A stretch of DNA of 64,000 nt from Devosia enhydra (GTDB taxonomy: Bacteria; Pseudomonadota; Alphaproteobacteria; Rhizobiales; Devosiaceae): positions 1,335,528 through 1,399,527 of the forward strand of contig NZ_FPKU01000001.1 of assembly GCF_900119845.1 (NCBI RefSeq), given 5' to 3'. The notes under the pieces were generated by a model. That model did not search any database and was not told where the DNA came from. It saw only the letters and a list, made by a program, of their open reading frames with translations. Below are positions 47,556-55,540 of this stretch, one piece after another. Both the position numbers and the translations under genes were made by a program. Numbering within the stretch: the first letter of the stretch is position 1; each line of letters begins with the position of its first letter.

Positions 47556-48374
47556 CTATTGCGACATCGTCGAGCGGTGTGCCCAGCCGGTCATGCGCTT
47601 CTCGATCCAGGCCATCAGCGCGTACATCGCGATGCCCTCGATCGCCAGCATGATGAGCCCAGCAAACACCAGCGGCACGTTGAAGTTCGATTGCGCCGAG
47701 GCCATCATGTTGCCCAGCCCGTTATTGGAGGCCACGGTCTCGCTCACCACCGATCCTACGAAGGCCAGCGTGATCGCGACTTTGAGCGAGCCGAAGAAAT
47801 AGGGCATCGAGCGCGGGATGCCGACCTTGAGCATGATGTCGAGCTTCTTTGCCCCCAGCGCCCGCAGCACGTCCTCGGTCTCGGGCTCGATGGTGGCGAG
47901 GCCCGTGGCCACGTTGACGACGATTGGGAAGAACGAGATCAGGAACGCCGTCAGCACCGCCGGCACCGTGCCGATGCCGAACCAGATGACGAGGATCGGC
48001 ACCAGCGCCACTTTGGGGATGGCGTTGAACCCCACCATGATGGGGTAAAGTCCGGCATAGATCGATTTTGACCAGCCGATGAAGAGCCCGATGCCGAGCC
48101 CGGCAGCAACCGCGATCAGGAAGCCGAGCACGGTGGTGTAGAGCGTCTGCAGCGAATTCTTCCAGATCGGCGACCAGTATTGCGCGATGGCCTGGAAAAC
48201 CCGCGTCGGGGTCGGCAGGATCGTGTGCGGCAGGCCCGAGATCCTGACCCCGATCTCCCAGATCACGAAGAGCCCGATGGTGTAGAGAACCGGGGCCAGC
48301 CGGATCCAGTTGATGCGGAAGGCCGGCTTGGGCGGCGTGCCGGCAACAGCCGTATTCTCGGTGATCACGCTCAT
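47556..48374 (-). CDS. ABC transporter permease (SsuC/TauC/ThiX type)
   Basis: 272 aa, about six TM segments. VGFNAIPKVALVPILVIWFG is the EAA-like loop that contacts the ATPase. Inner-membrane part of the importer encoded at 47556-50314. Start overlaps the ATPase stop by 4 nt. Substrate not determinable from this subunit. Confidence 0.9.
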   Translation of the reverse strand: MSVITENTAVAGTPPKPAFRINWIRLAPVLYTIGLFVIWEIGVRISGLPHTILPTPTRVFQAIAQYWSPIWKNSLQTLYTTVLGFLIAVAAGLGIGLFIGWSKSIYAGLYPIMVGFNAIPKVALVPILVIWFGIGTVPAVLTAFLISFFPIVVNVATGLATIEPETEDVLRALGAKKLDIMLKVGIPRSMPYFFGSLKVAITLAFVGSVVSETVASNNGLGNMMASAQSNFNVPLVFAGLIMLAIEGIAMYALMAWIEKRMTGWAHRSTMSQ

Positions 48375-49156
48375 GCGACAGCCCTCGCGGTGGCGATTTC
48401 TCCGTGCAGCTTCTGCACCATCTCGTTGAAGGCCGGCTCATACATGATGGAGAGGTCACGCGGCCGCGCGAAGGGTACGCGATGCTCGGCCACCACCCTG
48501 CCCGGCCTCGCGCTCATCACATAGACTGTGTCGGCGAGGAACACGCTTTCGCGCAGGTCATGGGTCACGAGCACGATGGTCACGTCCTGGCTCGCATGCA
48601 GGTCGCGGATGACGCACCAGAGCTCTTCACGCGTGAAGGCGTCGAGCGCCCCGAACGGCTCGTCGAGCATCAGCAGTTCGGGCTCGTGGATCAGCGCCCG
48701 GCAGAGATTGGCGCGCTGCTGCATGCCACCCGACAACTGCCAGGGAAACTTGTCACCAAAGCCCTTGAGCCCCACGGTTTCGAGCAGCGCCTCGGCCTTG
48801 GCGACATACTCCTTCTTGTTGGCGCGCAGCCGATGACGATGCCTCTCGACGATCTCGAGCGGCAGCAGGATATTGTCGAGCGTCGTGCGCCAGGGCAGCA
48901 TGGTGGGGTTCTGAAACGCCATCCCCACGATCGAGACCGGCTTGGTCACCCTGTCCCCGGCCACCGTCACCACCCCCGCTTGCGGGATGTGCAGCCCGGT
49001 CACGAGCTTCATCAGCGTGGACTTGCCGCAGCCCGAGGGCCCGACCACGGCGACGAATTCCCCGCGCTCGATGGCCATGTCGAGGCCCGAAACCGCCAGC
49101 GTGCCCTGCGGCCCGCCATAGCGCATGTCGACGTTTGAGATGCTGACGAGGGGCAT
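48371..49156 (-). CDS. ABC transporter ATP-binding protein (SsuB/TauB type)
   Basis: 261 aa. GPSGCGKSTLMKLVTG (Walker A), LSGGMQQRANLCRALIHEPE (signature), LLMLDEPFGALDAF (Walker B), VLVTHDLRESVFLADTV (switch His). It powers uptake with the permease downstream and the binding protein upstream. A 111-bp gap with a palindromic repeat separates it from the latter. Confidence 0.93.
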   Translation of the reverse strand: MPLVSISNVDMRYGGPQGTLAVSGLDMAIERGEFVAVVGPSGCGKSTLMKLVTGLHIPQAGVVTVAGDRVTKPVSIVGMAFQNPTMLPWRTTLDNILLPLEIVERHRHRLRANKKEYVAKAEALLETVGLKGFGDKFPWQLSGGMQQRANLCRALIHEPELLMLDEPFGALDAFTREELWCVIRDLHASQDVTIVLVTHDLRESVFLADTVYVMSARPGRVVAEHRVPFARPRDLSIMYEPAFNEMVQKLHGEIATARAVA

Positions 49157-49176
49157 TGGCTTACTCCGGTCGTCCG

Positions 49177-49213
49177 GGCGTCATCCCGGCGAAAGCCGGG
49201 ACCCAGTTGCACT
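49177..49213. repeat. REP-like palindrome (CCCGGC-GAAA-GCCGGG)
   Basis: CGTCATCCCGGCGAAAGCCG followed by GGACCCAG is a sequence found dispersed in many alphaproteobacterial genomes. It lies within the transporter operon, between the binding protein and ATPase genes, and may modulate downstream expression or be neutral. Confidence 0.6.
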
Positions 49214-49267
49214 GTGGCAGGACACTGGCTTCCGGCTGGCGCCGCAATGACGTCCGGACCGTTGGCA

Positions 49268-50314
49268 TTACGGCAGCATGCGCTCTTCGGCGGGGGGCAG
49301 ATAGCTCGCATCGAACACGTCCGCGGCCGTCACCGCGCCCTTGAGCGCCATCGAGATCTTGAGCGTCTCGATCGATGCGGCAAGCCGCGCCTCGTCGATG
49401 CCGCCAAAGCCGTTCTCGACCACATAGGGCGTCTTGATGTTCATCTCGTTGGCCATGGTCAGGCGCGCCGTCTCGGTATCGATGTTGAGCGTCTCGTTAC
49501 GCTGCAATACCGCCGCCGCACCGGCTGCCGGATCGGCCACCGCATCGGCGAAGCCCTTGGCGAGGGCCTTGAGGAAGCCCTTGACCGCATCGGGATTGGC
49601 CTCGGCGAAGGCCTCGTTGACCATGATGGCGTTGCCGTAGAGGTTGAGCCCATGATCGGCAAAGAGGATCGTCGAGATATCCTCGTCGGGCACGCCATTG
49701 GCCTTGAGGTTGAGGATCACCGAGAAGGCAAAACCGAACACTCCATCGACATCGCCCGATGCCAGCATCGGCTCGCGCACGGGGAAGCCGATGCTTTCAA
49801 TGGTGATCGTGGAGGTATCGAGGCCCGCTGCCGCCACGAAGGCCGGCCACTGCGCGAAGGCGCCATCGGGCGGAGGCGCGCCGAGCTTCTTGCCTTCGAG
49901 CGATTTGGGGTCGGATGTGACCCCCTTGGAGACGCGGCCGATGACCGAGAAAACCGGCTTGTCATAGACCATCATCACGGCCTTGACGGGCTGGGCCGGA
50001 TCTTCATCGAGGAACTTGATCAGCGAATTGATGTCGCCGAACCCCATCTGGTAGGCGCCGGTCGCGACGCGGGGAATGGCTTCCACCGAGCCGTTGCCGG
50101 TGTCGATGGTGACATTGAGGCCCTCATCGGCGAAATAGCCGCGGTCCTGCGCCAGCAGGAACCCGGCCGCCGGGCCTTCGAAACGCCAGTCGAGCGTGAA
50201 CTTGATGTCGGTCTGGGCCAGCGCGGCGCCCGGAAAGGCGGCGGCAAAGGCAACGCCGCCCAATACGGCCGTGGCAGCGGCGGCAAGACGGCGCCGGGAG
50301 ATGCTGAGGGTCAT
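49268..50314 (-). CDS. ABC transporter substrate-binding protein (NMT1/THI5-like)
   Basis: 348 aa. Twin-arginine-like signal (MTLSISRRRLAAAATAVLGG ending AALAQ), then TDIKFTLDWRFEGPAAGFLL, DRGYFADEGLNVTIDTGNGS, typical of NMT1/THI5-like periplasmic binding proteins. Ligands in this family include pyrimidine precursors, sulfonates and nitrate, and the sequence does not decide between them. First gene of the operon; start fixed by MTLSIS following the 50315-50549 leader. Confidence 0.88.
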   Translation of the reverse strand: MTLSISRRRLAAAATAVLGGVAFAAAFPGAALAQTDIKFTLDWRFEGPAAGFLLAQDRGYFADEGLNVTIDTGNGSVEAIPRVATGAYQMGFGDINSLIKFLDEDPAQPVKAVMMVYDKPVFSVIGRVSKGVTSDPKSLEGKKLGAPPPDGAFAQWPAFVAAAGLDTSTITIESIGFPVREPMLASGDVDGVFGFAFSVILNLKANGVPDEDISTILFADHGLNLYGNAIMVNEAFAEANPDAVKGFLKALAKGFADAVADPAAGAAAVLQRNETLNIDTETARLTMANEMNIKTPYVVENGFGGIDEARLAASIETLKISMALKGAVTAADVFDASYLPPAEERMLP

Positions 50315-50485
50315 GTGCTGCGGTCCCTGATAAATGACGTGCAGTATCAAGATCGGGAGCCGGCAGGCTTGGCAAGCGGATTCAGCGCCTTCTTCAAGCA
50401 GTTCCGCGATTTGCCGAAAATTGAGCCGCACTGCTCATGAAATCATCGCGCTTTTGCACAGGCTATGGTCAGTGCTGCGTGCACA

Positions 50486-50510
50486 AGGGGCGCGATCTGT
50501 TCGCGCCCCT
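50486..50510 (-). terminator. Stem-loop downstream of the Gly-rich secreted protein gene
   Basis: AGGGGCGCGA-TCTGT-TCGCGCCCCT, a perfect 10-bp stem 40 bp after the stop at 50550. The T-run is short, so termination may be Rho-assisted. Confidence 0.55.
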
Positions 50511-50549
50511 CCTGGAGAGCCGGAGATTCGGCTGCGACCTCTTGCGAAG

Positions 50550-51479
50550 TCAGTAGACATAGACAACCAGCTGGCCATTCTGCGGGGTCACTGCAAAAAC
50601 GCGGCTGGCATTGTAATTGGTACGGCTGAGCGAGGTGGTGATCAGCGCATCGGAGGCGACAGCCTGGGTCAGCTGGTTGCCCTTGCCGGTCGCGGCCAGT
50701 TGGCCCGAAACGCGGTTGCGGACATCGGGGCACACGCGCACCGGCACCACCTGCACGCCGCTGGCCCGGCTCCAGCTCCGCTGGTCGATCCGCGTATTGT
50801 TGAAGGCCTGGAGGATCTGGGCGTCGCTGGCGCCCACGCAGGCGCCATTCGCCGCGCCGACACCAAGCCCGCCGCTGCCGGGACCACCCGGTCCGCCGGG
50901 ATTGCCCGGACCACCGGGGCCGCCAGGGCCACCCGGGCCGCCAGGCCCGCCGGGGCCACCATTGCCACCGCCGCCGATCCCGATGCCGATATCGAGCAGA
51001 TTGCCGCCGCCGACGCCGACATTGGCGCGCACATTGTTGTTGAGCAGGCCCACATTCGCGTTGAGCAGCCCGTTATTGCCGCCATTGCTCACATTGGCAT
51101 TGACGAGGTTGCGGTTATTGCCACGCGGGAAAAGGTTGGCATCGACCACATTGCCGTTGCCGCCGCCGAGCCCGACATTGACGGGGCCCGAGGTTCCGGC
51201 TTCGCCGCTGCCGATATTGATCAGCGAGCCGCTATCGCCGCCACCGATCAGGCCACCACCACCCGAGCCGCCGCCCGAACCCGATCCGCCCGATCCTCCG
51301 GAGCCACCGCTCGAGCCTCCGCCCAGCGAGTCACCCAGACCCGACACAGCATCGCCAACACCGCTGACGATATCGCCTACGCCACTCAACAATTGGGCCT
51401 TGGCTGGCACCGTCATTACAAGAGCACCGGCCGTTGCCACTACGAGGCCCGCCAGAGCGTTTACTGTCGTCCTATTCAT
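50550..51479 (-). CDS. Secreted Gly/Asn-rich protein with collagen-like segment
   Basis: 309 aa. Signal peptide MNRTTVNALAGLVVATAGAL ending AKA. Then SGVGDIVSGVGDAVSGLGDS, a Gly-Ser run, Asn-rich stretch (NLVNANVSNGGNNGLLNANV), about a dozen GGP/GPG triplets near residues 170-200, and a C-terminal folded domain with two Cys (ANGACVGASDAQILQAFNNT, VPVRVCPDV). Probably exported and fibrous or adhesive. Start at 51479 has GGAGAGAG upstream. Family unnamed to me. Forms a cluster with 51869-55033. Confidence 0.75.
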   Translation of the reverse strand: MNRTTVNALAGLVVATAGALVMTVPAKAQLLSGVGDIVSGVGDAVSGLGDSLGGGSSGGSGGSGGSGSGGGSGGGGLIGGGDSGSLINIGSGEAGTSGPVNVGLGGGNGNVVDANLFPRGNNRNLVNANVSNGGNNGLLNANVGLLNNNVRANVGVGGGNLLDIGIGIGGGGNGGPGGPGGPGGPGGPGGPGNPGGPGGPGSGGLGVGAANGACVGASDAQILQAFNNTRIDQRSWSRASGVQVVPVRVCPDVRNRVSGQLAATGKGNQLTQAVASDALITTSLSRTNYNASRVFAVTPQNGQLVVYVY

Positions 51480-51655
51480 AGCTCTCTCCATCTCTGCGAC
51501 TTTTCGATCGCATCAAAGAAACGAGCATTGCTGGACACAGTTTCCTAAGATGAACATGGTCCCGTCGGTAAAACCCCCACATTCTGCCTCGTTACAATCT
51601 TAATCAGCGCACAATTGTCTTTGTTTATTCACGACTTGGCCAAATCCGTGAACGC

Positions 51656-51752
51656 TTATCACGAATGCGTGATAATCAATATAGAGAATTGCTTCAATTA
51701 TCATATGTCAATCATGATAACGCAATCGTACGATGATTGCGTTATCATGATT
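51656..51752. promoter_or_regulatory. AT-rich region with two strong palindromes
   Basis: The 377-bp gap 51492-51868 is unusually AT-rich. It has TTATCACG-AATG-CGTGATAA (51656-51675) and a 43-bp dyad (51710-51752) with 18-bp perfect arms, AATCATGATAACGCAATC and its exact complement around GTACGAT. Both contain TTATCA. They lie upstream of the Gly-rich gene (start 51479). They look like tandem sites for a symmetrical regulator, or a long RNA hairpin. Nothing in it looks coding. Confidence 0.65.
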
Positions 51753-51761
51753 GTTGCGCAA

Positions 51762-51793
51762 AACAAAAAGGCGCGGGACCGAAGTCCCGCGCC
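51762..51793 (-). terminator. Rho-independent terminator of the 202-aa secreted protein gene
   Basis: On the minus strand GGCGCGGGAC-TTCG-GTCCCGCGCC followed by TTTTTGTTTT. Perfect 10-bp stem with a UUCG tetraloop, 76 bp after the stop at 51869. Confidence 0.9.
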
Positions 51794-51868
51794 TCCTTCG
51801 ACCCTGACAACAAGGGAGCGTCAGCCCTTGCTGCCCATGGTCGTTTCGCCCGGCAGAGCCGGAGCCGG

Positions 51869-52477
51869 TCAGCTCTCGCTGGAGTCTGTGTAGATCACCA
51901 GGGAGCCATTGTTGCTGTTGCTGACACCGATAACGTCCGAGACGTCGATATTGTTGCCCGACAGCGCGTCGTTCAGCGAAGAATTGCCATTGATGGAGTC
52001 CCGCAGCAGAGCAAGGTCCGTGGCGTTGTTGGAGAGAGCTTCGTTCAGGAGGTTGGCGTCGAAGTCGTTGAAGGCATCAGCCACATCGATCACGCGCAAC
52101 TCCGACACGTTGCCGATGTCGCCAATCTCGTTGCTGAGCGCGCCCGAATTCAGAGCGTTGATGAACTCGCTGAAATTTCCGACGTCCGATACGTCGCCGA
52201 CCGAGCCGACATCGCCGGCGTTGCCGGTCACATTGCCGACCGCGCCGGTCACCCCGCCCACCGTATCGCTGATGGTGCTGGACGTGTCGCCACCCACGGT
52301 GCCGCCAATGGTGCTGTCAACCGTGTCGCTCACGCCGCCCACGGTATCGGTGACGGTAGAAGTGACGCTGTCGACAACGCCACCGAGGCCGCCATTATTG
52401 TTGCTCTGGGCCATCGCCGGGCCGGCAGTCAGCGCGATCAGGAGGGCGGCGATGGAAAGTCCGGAAGTCGTCTTCAT
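51869..52477 (-). CDS. Secreted Val/Thr/Gly/Asp-repeat protein, unknown function
   Basis: 202 aa. Signal peptide MKTTSGLSIAALLIALTAGP ending AMAQ. Then degenerate repeats of the form xxDTVGGVxDTV (DSVTSTVTDTVGGVSDTVDS, TISDTVGGVTGAVGNVTG), followed by an Asn/Asp/Ser-rich C-terminus (NALNSGALSNEIGDIGNVSE). Very acidic and likely extracellular. Its N-terminal GLGGVVDSV resembles the LLSGVGDIVSGVGD start of the neighbouring Gly-rich protein. Confidence 0.75.
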   Translation of the reverse strand: MKTTSGLSIAALLIALTAGPAMAQSNNNGGLGGVVDSVTSTVTDTVGGVSDTVDSTIGGTVGGDTSSTISDTVGGVTGAVGNVTGNAGDVGSVGDVSDVGNFSEFINALNSGALSNEIGDIGNVSELRVIDVADAFNDFDANLLNEALSNNATDLALLRDSINGNSSLNDALSGNNIDVSDVIGVSNSNNGSLVIYTDSSES

Positions 52478-52625
52478 TCTTCTTGTCCTTACAAAGGGTT
52501 GTAGTCTTTTTATACGACGCTTGTCGAACCACCCAGCCTGGTTCGCGGGGTTAACGGAGCGCTACTGGAATGGTTGCAGCTTGCTTTATTCCCGATGCTC
52601 AGCCCTTCGAATGAGTTGAGCGTAA

Positions 52626-53777
52626 TCAGCTGCTGCCGGATAGGGTCAGGCGCAAGGTACGGGTGGCGTATGCCCCCGAGCTGTCGCCGGCGAGACCCTG
52701 CGCAAATCCCAGCCGATAGCCGAACATTTCGGTCAGCCGTCCTTCCAGCGCCGCGCCGAATTCCAGCTTGCGCTTGACGGCTTCAGTGCCGATCAGGCCC
52801 TGCTCATGGCTGGCATCGAGCGAGACGAGCAGAGTGCTTTCACTGGGACCAGGATGGGCGAGGCGCATCGCCGCCACGATTTTTCGGGAGGCGGCCCCAT
52901 CGACAGGATCGAACAGTTCGAGGTCGATGCCAGCAGCGCCGCCGATCTGGACGTCTCCGATGCGCGTCTCTGCCTCTATCCGCCCCACCGGCAGCCATCC
53001 CACCGCAAGACCACCCGGGTCAAAATAGGACTCTGCACCCGCATCGGCCTTCAGGGTCAGGTCGGGCACCGGCCGTGCCTCCAGCCCCAGCCTCAGGCCT
53101 AAAGCGGAAAAGGCGGTCCGACCGAAGGCCAGACTGTCGTCGGCAGGCACCCGGACGTTCCGATATTGGGCGGCCCCGTTCAGAACCGTGTCGGCGCCAA
53201 TCACCACCTCGTGGCGCCCCGAAAATGTGAGCATGCCGACGTCCGGAGAAAGCCGCTCCGCCGCGACCGGCAGCGTTGGAAAACTCGTCGGATCGTTCAT
53301 CACCCCACGCAGCGAGACGCCCGCGGTGCTTCGACGGATCCCGGCCTCTTCGGCAACGAGTTCGAAGCCGACCTCGCCTTGCGTCCGTTCGCTGCGCAGC
53401 GGCACCAGCAGATCGCCAATCAGCAGAAACTTGCCGTCCGACTCGCGCGTCAGGGCCGCCGATCCGCGCAAGACCATCCCTGGGAGCGGCACCTCGATCG
53501 ACCCGCCGCCGCGAGCCACCCAGTCATCGGCCTCCCCGAAAGACTGGTGATGACGCGTCTCTGCGCTGATCGTGCCGCGCAGCACCGCCCACCCCAGGTC
53601 GAGACCGACCGCGACCGCATGGCCCTGCTCGACAAAGAGATCGGCTCCGCCTGCCGGCGTATCGGTGGCGTTGTCTGTCCAACCCGATGTAACGGACGCC
53701 TCATACCGCGCCTCTGATGCGACCGCCCCGAAGGCCCATGCAGCAACGATAAAGGCCGTAACAAAGATGATGCGCAT
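52626..53777 (-). CDS. Outer-membrane beta-barrel-like protein
   Basis: 383 aa with a signal peptide (MRIIFVTAFIVAAWAFGAVA). The mature part alternates polar and hydrophobic residues in repeated strands (EASVTSGWTDNATDT, VAVGLDLGWAVLRGTISAET, FGYRLGFAQGLAGDSSGAYA) and ends in TRTLRLTLSGSS, a pattern of barrel outer-membrane proteins, though the last residue is not aromatic. It may export or anchor the neighbouring secreted proteins. No family recognised. Confidence 0.65.
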   Translation of the reverse strand: MRIIFVTAFIVAAWAFGAVASEARYEASVTSGWTDNATDTPAGGADLFVEQGHAVAVGLDLGWAVLRGTISAETRHHQSFGEADDWVARGGGSIEVPLPGMVLRGSAALTRESDGKFLLIGDLLVPLRSERTQGEVGFELVAEEAGIRRSTAGVSLRGVMNDPTSFPTLPVAAERLSPDVGMLTFSGRHEVVIGADTVLNGAAQYRNVRVPADDSLAFGRTAFSALGLRLGLEARPVPDLTLKADAGAESYFDPGGLAVGWLPVGRIEAETRIGDVQIGGAAGIDLELFDPVDGAASRKIVAAMRLAHPGPSESTLLVSLDASHEQGLIGTEAVKRKLEFGAALEGRLTEMFGYRLGFAQGLAGDSSGAYATRTLRLTLSGSS

Positions 53778-53968
53778 GCCGAGACCCCCAAGGTGAGACG
53801 CTCAGCATTGAAAGCGCATGGTAAATGCCGCTGCCCCCGCCGCCTACGCACTACCGCGTGCACACAAATCCGGCCCCCATCCGCACTTGCCCGTTGCGGC
53901 CCCGCGAACCGTTGGTAAGGCCGCATCCCCCAGCTTTCGGGGGGTATCGGCAAAAAGGGGGCTTAGCC

Positions 53969-54658
53969 GTGAACACTGATATTGGCGCCGCGCTCAGGGC
54001 CTATCGTATCGGTCGCGGCATCAGGCAGGCTGCGCTGGCACAAAGCCTTGGCGTCGCGCAGAGCCAGGTCAGCCGCTGGGAAAGCGGCCGCGAGCAACCC
54101 CGTGCGGAAAACCTCGAAGCCGTGCGCACGCTGATCTGGGGCGAGGCCGGCGATCCGCTGGCGGCGCTGCGCCATTTCGTCTCGACCTCCGAACAGAGCC
54201 TGCTGCTGATCGACAAGGATCACCGCATCATCGCGAAATCGCGGGCTCTGGCTGGCGATCCTTCGCCGCTGCAGCAATTTGGCTGGGTGCTCGATCCCGC
54301 CGAAAATCCCGGCTTCGAGCCGCTTTATGCCCGTTATCGGGCCATCCTCGCCGATCCGTGCGGCATCATTGGGCTCGAATTCGAGCTGCCCTTCATGCTT
54401 GGCGGCTCGCCCTGGCTGGCGCGGGTGCGCAAGACCATCTACCGCGTCGCCGGTGTGTCCGTCTGCCTTGCCGAACTCTCGTTCCAGCCCCGGCCTGCGG
54501 GGCTCTCGCACACGCCGCGCTGTGTCGAGCACCAGCTCGCGGCCGCGCCCTTCGCCGATCCCGAGCCACGGTCGGATCGCATCGCCCGCCTGCCCATGCG
54601 AAAGACCCGTGCCTATTTCGGCACGGGTCCCGCAGGGGTCGGAAGCCGCATGCGGTGA
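53969..54658 (+). CDS. XRE-family transcriptional regulator with C-terminal sensor-like domain
   Basis: 229 aa from GTG with GGGGG upstream. HTH at about 5-60 (YRIGRGIRQAALAQSLGVAQ, SQVSRWESGREQPRAENLEA). The remainder (LLLIDKDHRIIAKSRALAGD, YARYRAILADPCGIIGLEFE) resembles a PAS-like sensor. It stands divergent from the barrel gene and convergent with the 99-aa gene, so it is a candidate regulator of this surface-protein cluster. Confidence 0.8.
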   Translation: MNTDIGAALRAYRIGRGIRQAALAQSLGVAQSQVSRWESGREQPRAENLEAVRTLIWGEAGDPLAALRHFVSTSEQSLLLIDKDHRIIAKSRALAGDPSPLQQFGWVLDPAENPGFEPLYARYRAILADPCGIIGLEFELPFMLGGSPWLARVRKTIYRVAGVSVCLAELSFQPRPAGLSHTPRCVEHQLAAAPFADPEPRSDRIARLPMRKTRAYFGTGPAGVGSRMR

Positions 54659-54733
54659 GGGGCTGGGGCGGTCACCGCACCGCCTCCGACCTCTGCCGGG
54701 GGGACATTCGCGAACGAATGTCCCGGCCCGCCG

Positions 54734-55033
54734 CTACCGGTGCTTGCCACCGGATTGGGACGTGCTCGACCTGTTTCCGCTCAGGATGCCGCTCAGCAGC
54801 GAATTGCCGCTGCCGATGCCGCTGAGGATCGAGCTGTTGTTGCCCACGGCCACCGTGTTGCCGTTGAGCACGTTGATATCGCGCGTGGTGAGCCCCACGA
54901 CGGCCGAAGTCACGCCCGAAAGCAGCGACCCGGACTTTCCGCCATATCCGCCGTTTCCGAACAGACCACCGGCCTGGGCGGCGCCGGGCATGGCGAGAGC
55001 AGCGACGGTTGCAATGATGATGAGTGTTTTCAT
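54734..55033 (-). CDS. Small secreted Gly/Ser/Asn-rich protein
   Basis: 99 aa. Signal peptide MKTLIIIATVAALAMPGAAQ ending AQA, then GGLFGNGGYGGKSGSLLSGV and repeats like NVLNGNTVAVGNNSSILSGI, GSGNSLLSGILSG. The composition (G, S, N with spaced L/I/V) is like amyloid-forming or matrix proteins and matches the themes of the two larger secreted proteins nearby. Function unproven. Confidence 0.7.
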   Translation of the reverse strand: MKTLIIIATVAALAMPGAAQAGGLFGNGGYGGKSGSLLSGVTSAVVGLTTRDINVLNGNTVAVGNNSSILSGIGSGNSLLSGILSGNRSSTSQSGGKHR

Positions 55034-55167
55034 TTTCTGTTGTCTCCCTGTTGTTTGGCCTCGTCGACACCGGGATTAAGACAACATTAGGCATGATCAG
55101 CCAATACAAGGCACGCTGAATATGCGCATTATGCATTTAGCCGGGCAGTATTGGTTAATTCTGGCAG

Positions 55168-55340
55168 CAAAAAGGGCTCCGGGCGGCAAGGCCCGGAGCC
55201 CTTCGAGGCGTCGGTGCAAACAACCTCTGCCGAAGGCATGAATCCTTCGGTATCCGCAGTTTGCCACGGCGCGGCCATCCGGGTCCATGCCCCGACAGAA
55301 CGCGGCAAGGCTCCGCGTCTCGAACCGCCTCTTTACCAAT
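55168..55340 (-). ncRNA. Candidate small RNA antisense in sequence to the urtA 5' UTR
   Basis: There is no minus-strand gene here, yet a strong minus-strand terminator sits at 55168-55201: an 11-bp perfect stem GGGCTCCGGGC/GCCCGGAGCCC followed by TTTTT. A possible -10 TACAAT (55352-55347) and a palindrome at the -35 position precede an about 170-nt transcript. Just before the terminator, a minus-strand stretch (55236 to 55212) is complementary to 55511-55535, the urtA leader, with 22 Watson-Crick pairs, two G-U pairs and one mismatch. It covers the Shine-Dalgarno GGAGG. Part of that stretch is in a hairpin CCGAAGG-ATTCATG-CCTTCGG. Existence is predicted, not shown. Confidence 0.45.
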
Positions 55341-55346
55341 GATTAA

Positions 55347-55374
55347 ATTGTAAGCAGCCCTCAGCACCGGTGCT
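55347..55374 (-). promoter_or_regulatory. Putative promoter and palindromic site of the candidate sRNA
   Basis: Minus strand: AGCACCGGTGCT (55363-55374, perfect palindrome) followed at suitable distance by TACAAT (55352-55347). The palindrome overlaps where a -35 element would lie, so it could be an operator. Confidence 0.35.
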
Positions 55375-55484
55375 CAGAGAACCGGCACCACGCCTCCGGA
55401 TGGCCTATCCGGCGCGCTGGCCCGGCTCTCTCCGAAAATCGTAACAGTGAGCGAAATCAGGCCCTTAATGTTTTAGTCCTGCCG

Positions 55485-55500
55485 TGGCACGGGCCTTGCA
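55485..55500 (+). promoter_or_regulatory. Sigma-54 (RpoN) promoter of urtA
   Basis: TGGCACGGGCCTTGCA fits TGGCAC-N5-TTGCA with the GG and GC doublets at the -24/-12 spacing. Transcription would begin near 55511, 30 nt before the urtA ATG. It indicates nitrogen (NtrC-type) control of urea uptake. Confidence 0.85.
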
Positions 55501-55540
55501 AATACTCCAGCGGTGCAAACAACCACTGTCGGAGGTAAAT

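Noticed and set aside
47556-50314. Naming the ABC transporter as sulfonate, taurine or thiamine-precursor specific
   Set aside because: Subunits are family-typical, but no ligand-specific residues, riboswitch or metabolic genes lie beside them.
50870-50960. Short tandem repeats that look like a CRISPR or minisatellite
   Set aside because: They encode GGP/GPG triplets in frame within the secreted Gly-rich protein, with no spacers of constant length.
55151-55342. 63-codon plus-strand open frame upstream of urtA
   Set aside because: It includes a terminator stem of the opposite strand, has no ribosome site at its first start and no recognisable product; the sRNA reading explains more of the sequence.
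55363-55374. NtrC binding site
   Set aside because: The palindrome AGCACCGGTGCT lacks the central spacer of the GCAC-N5-GGTGC consensus, so NtrC binding is not claimed.
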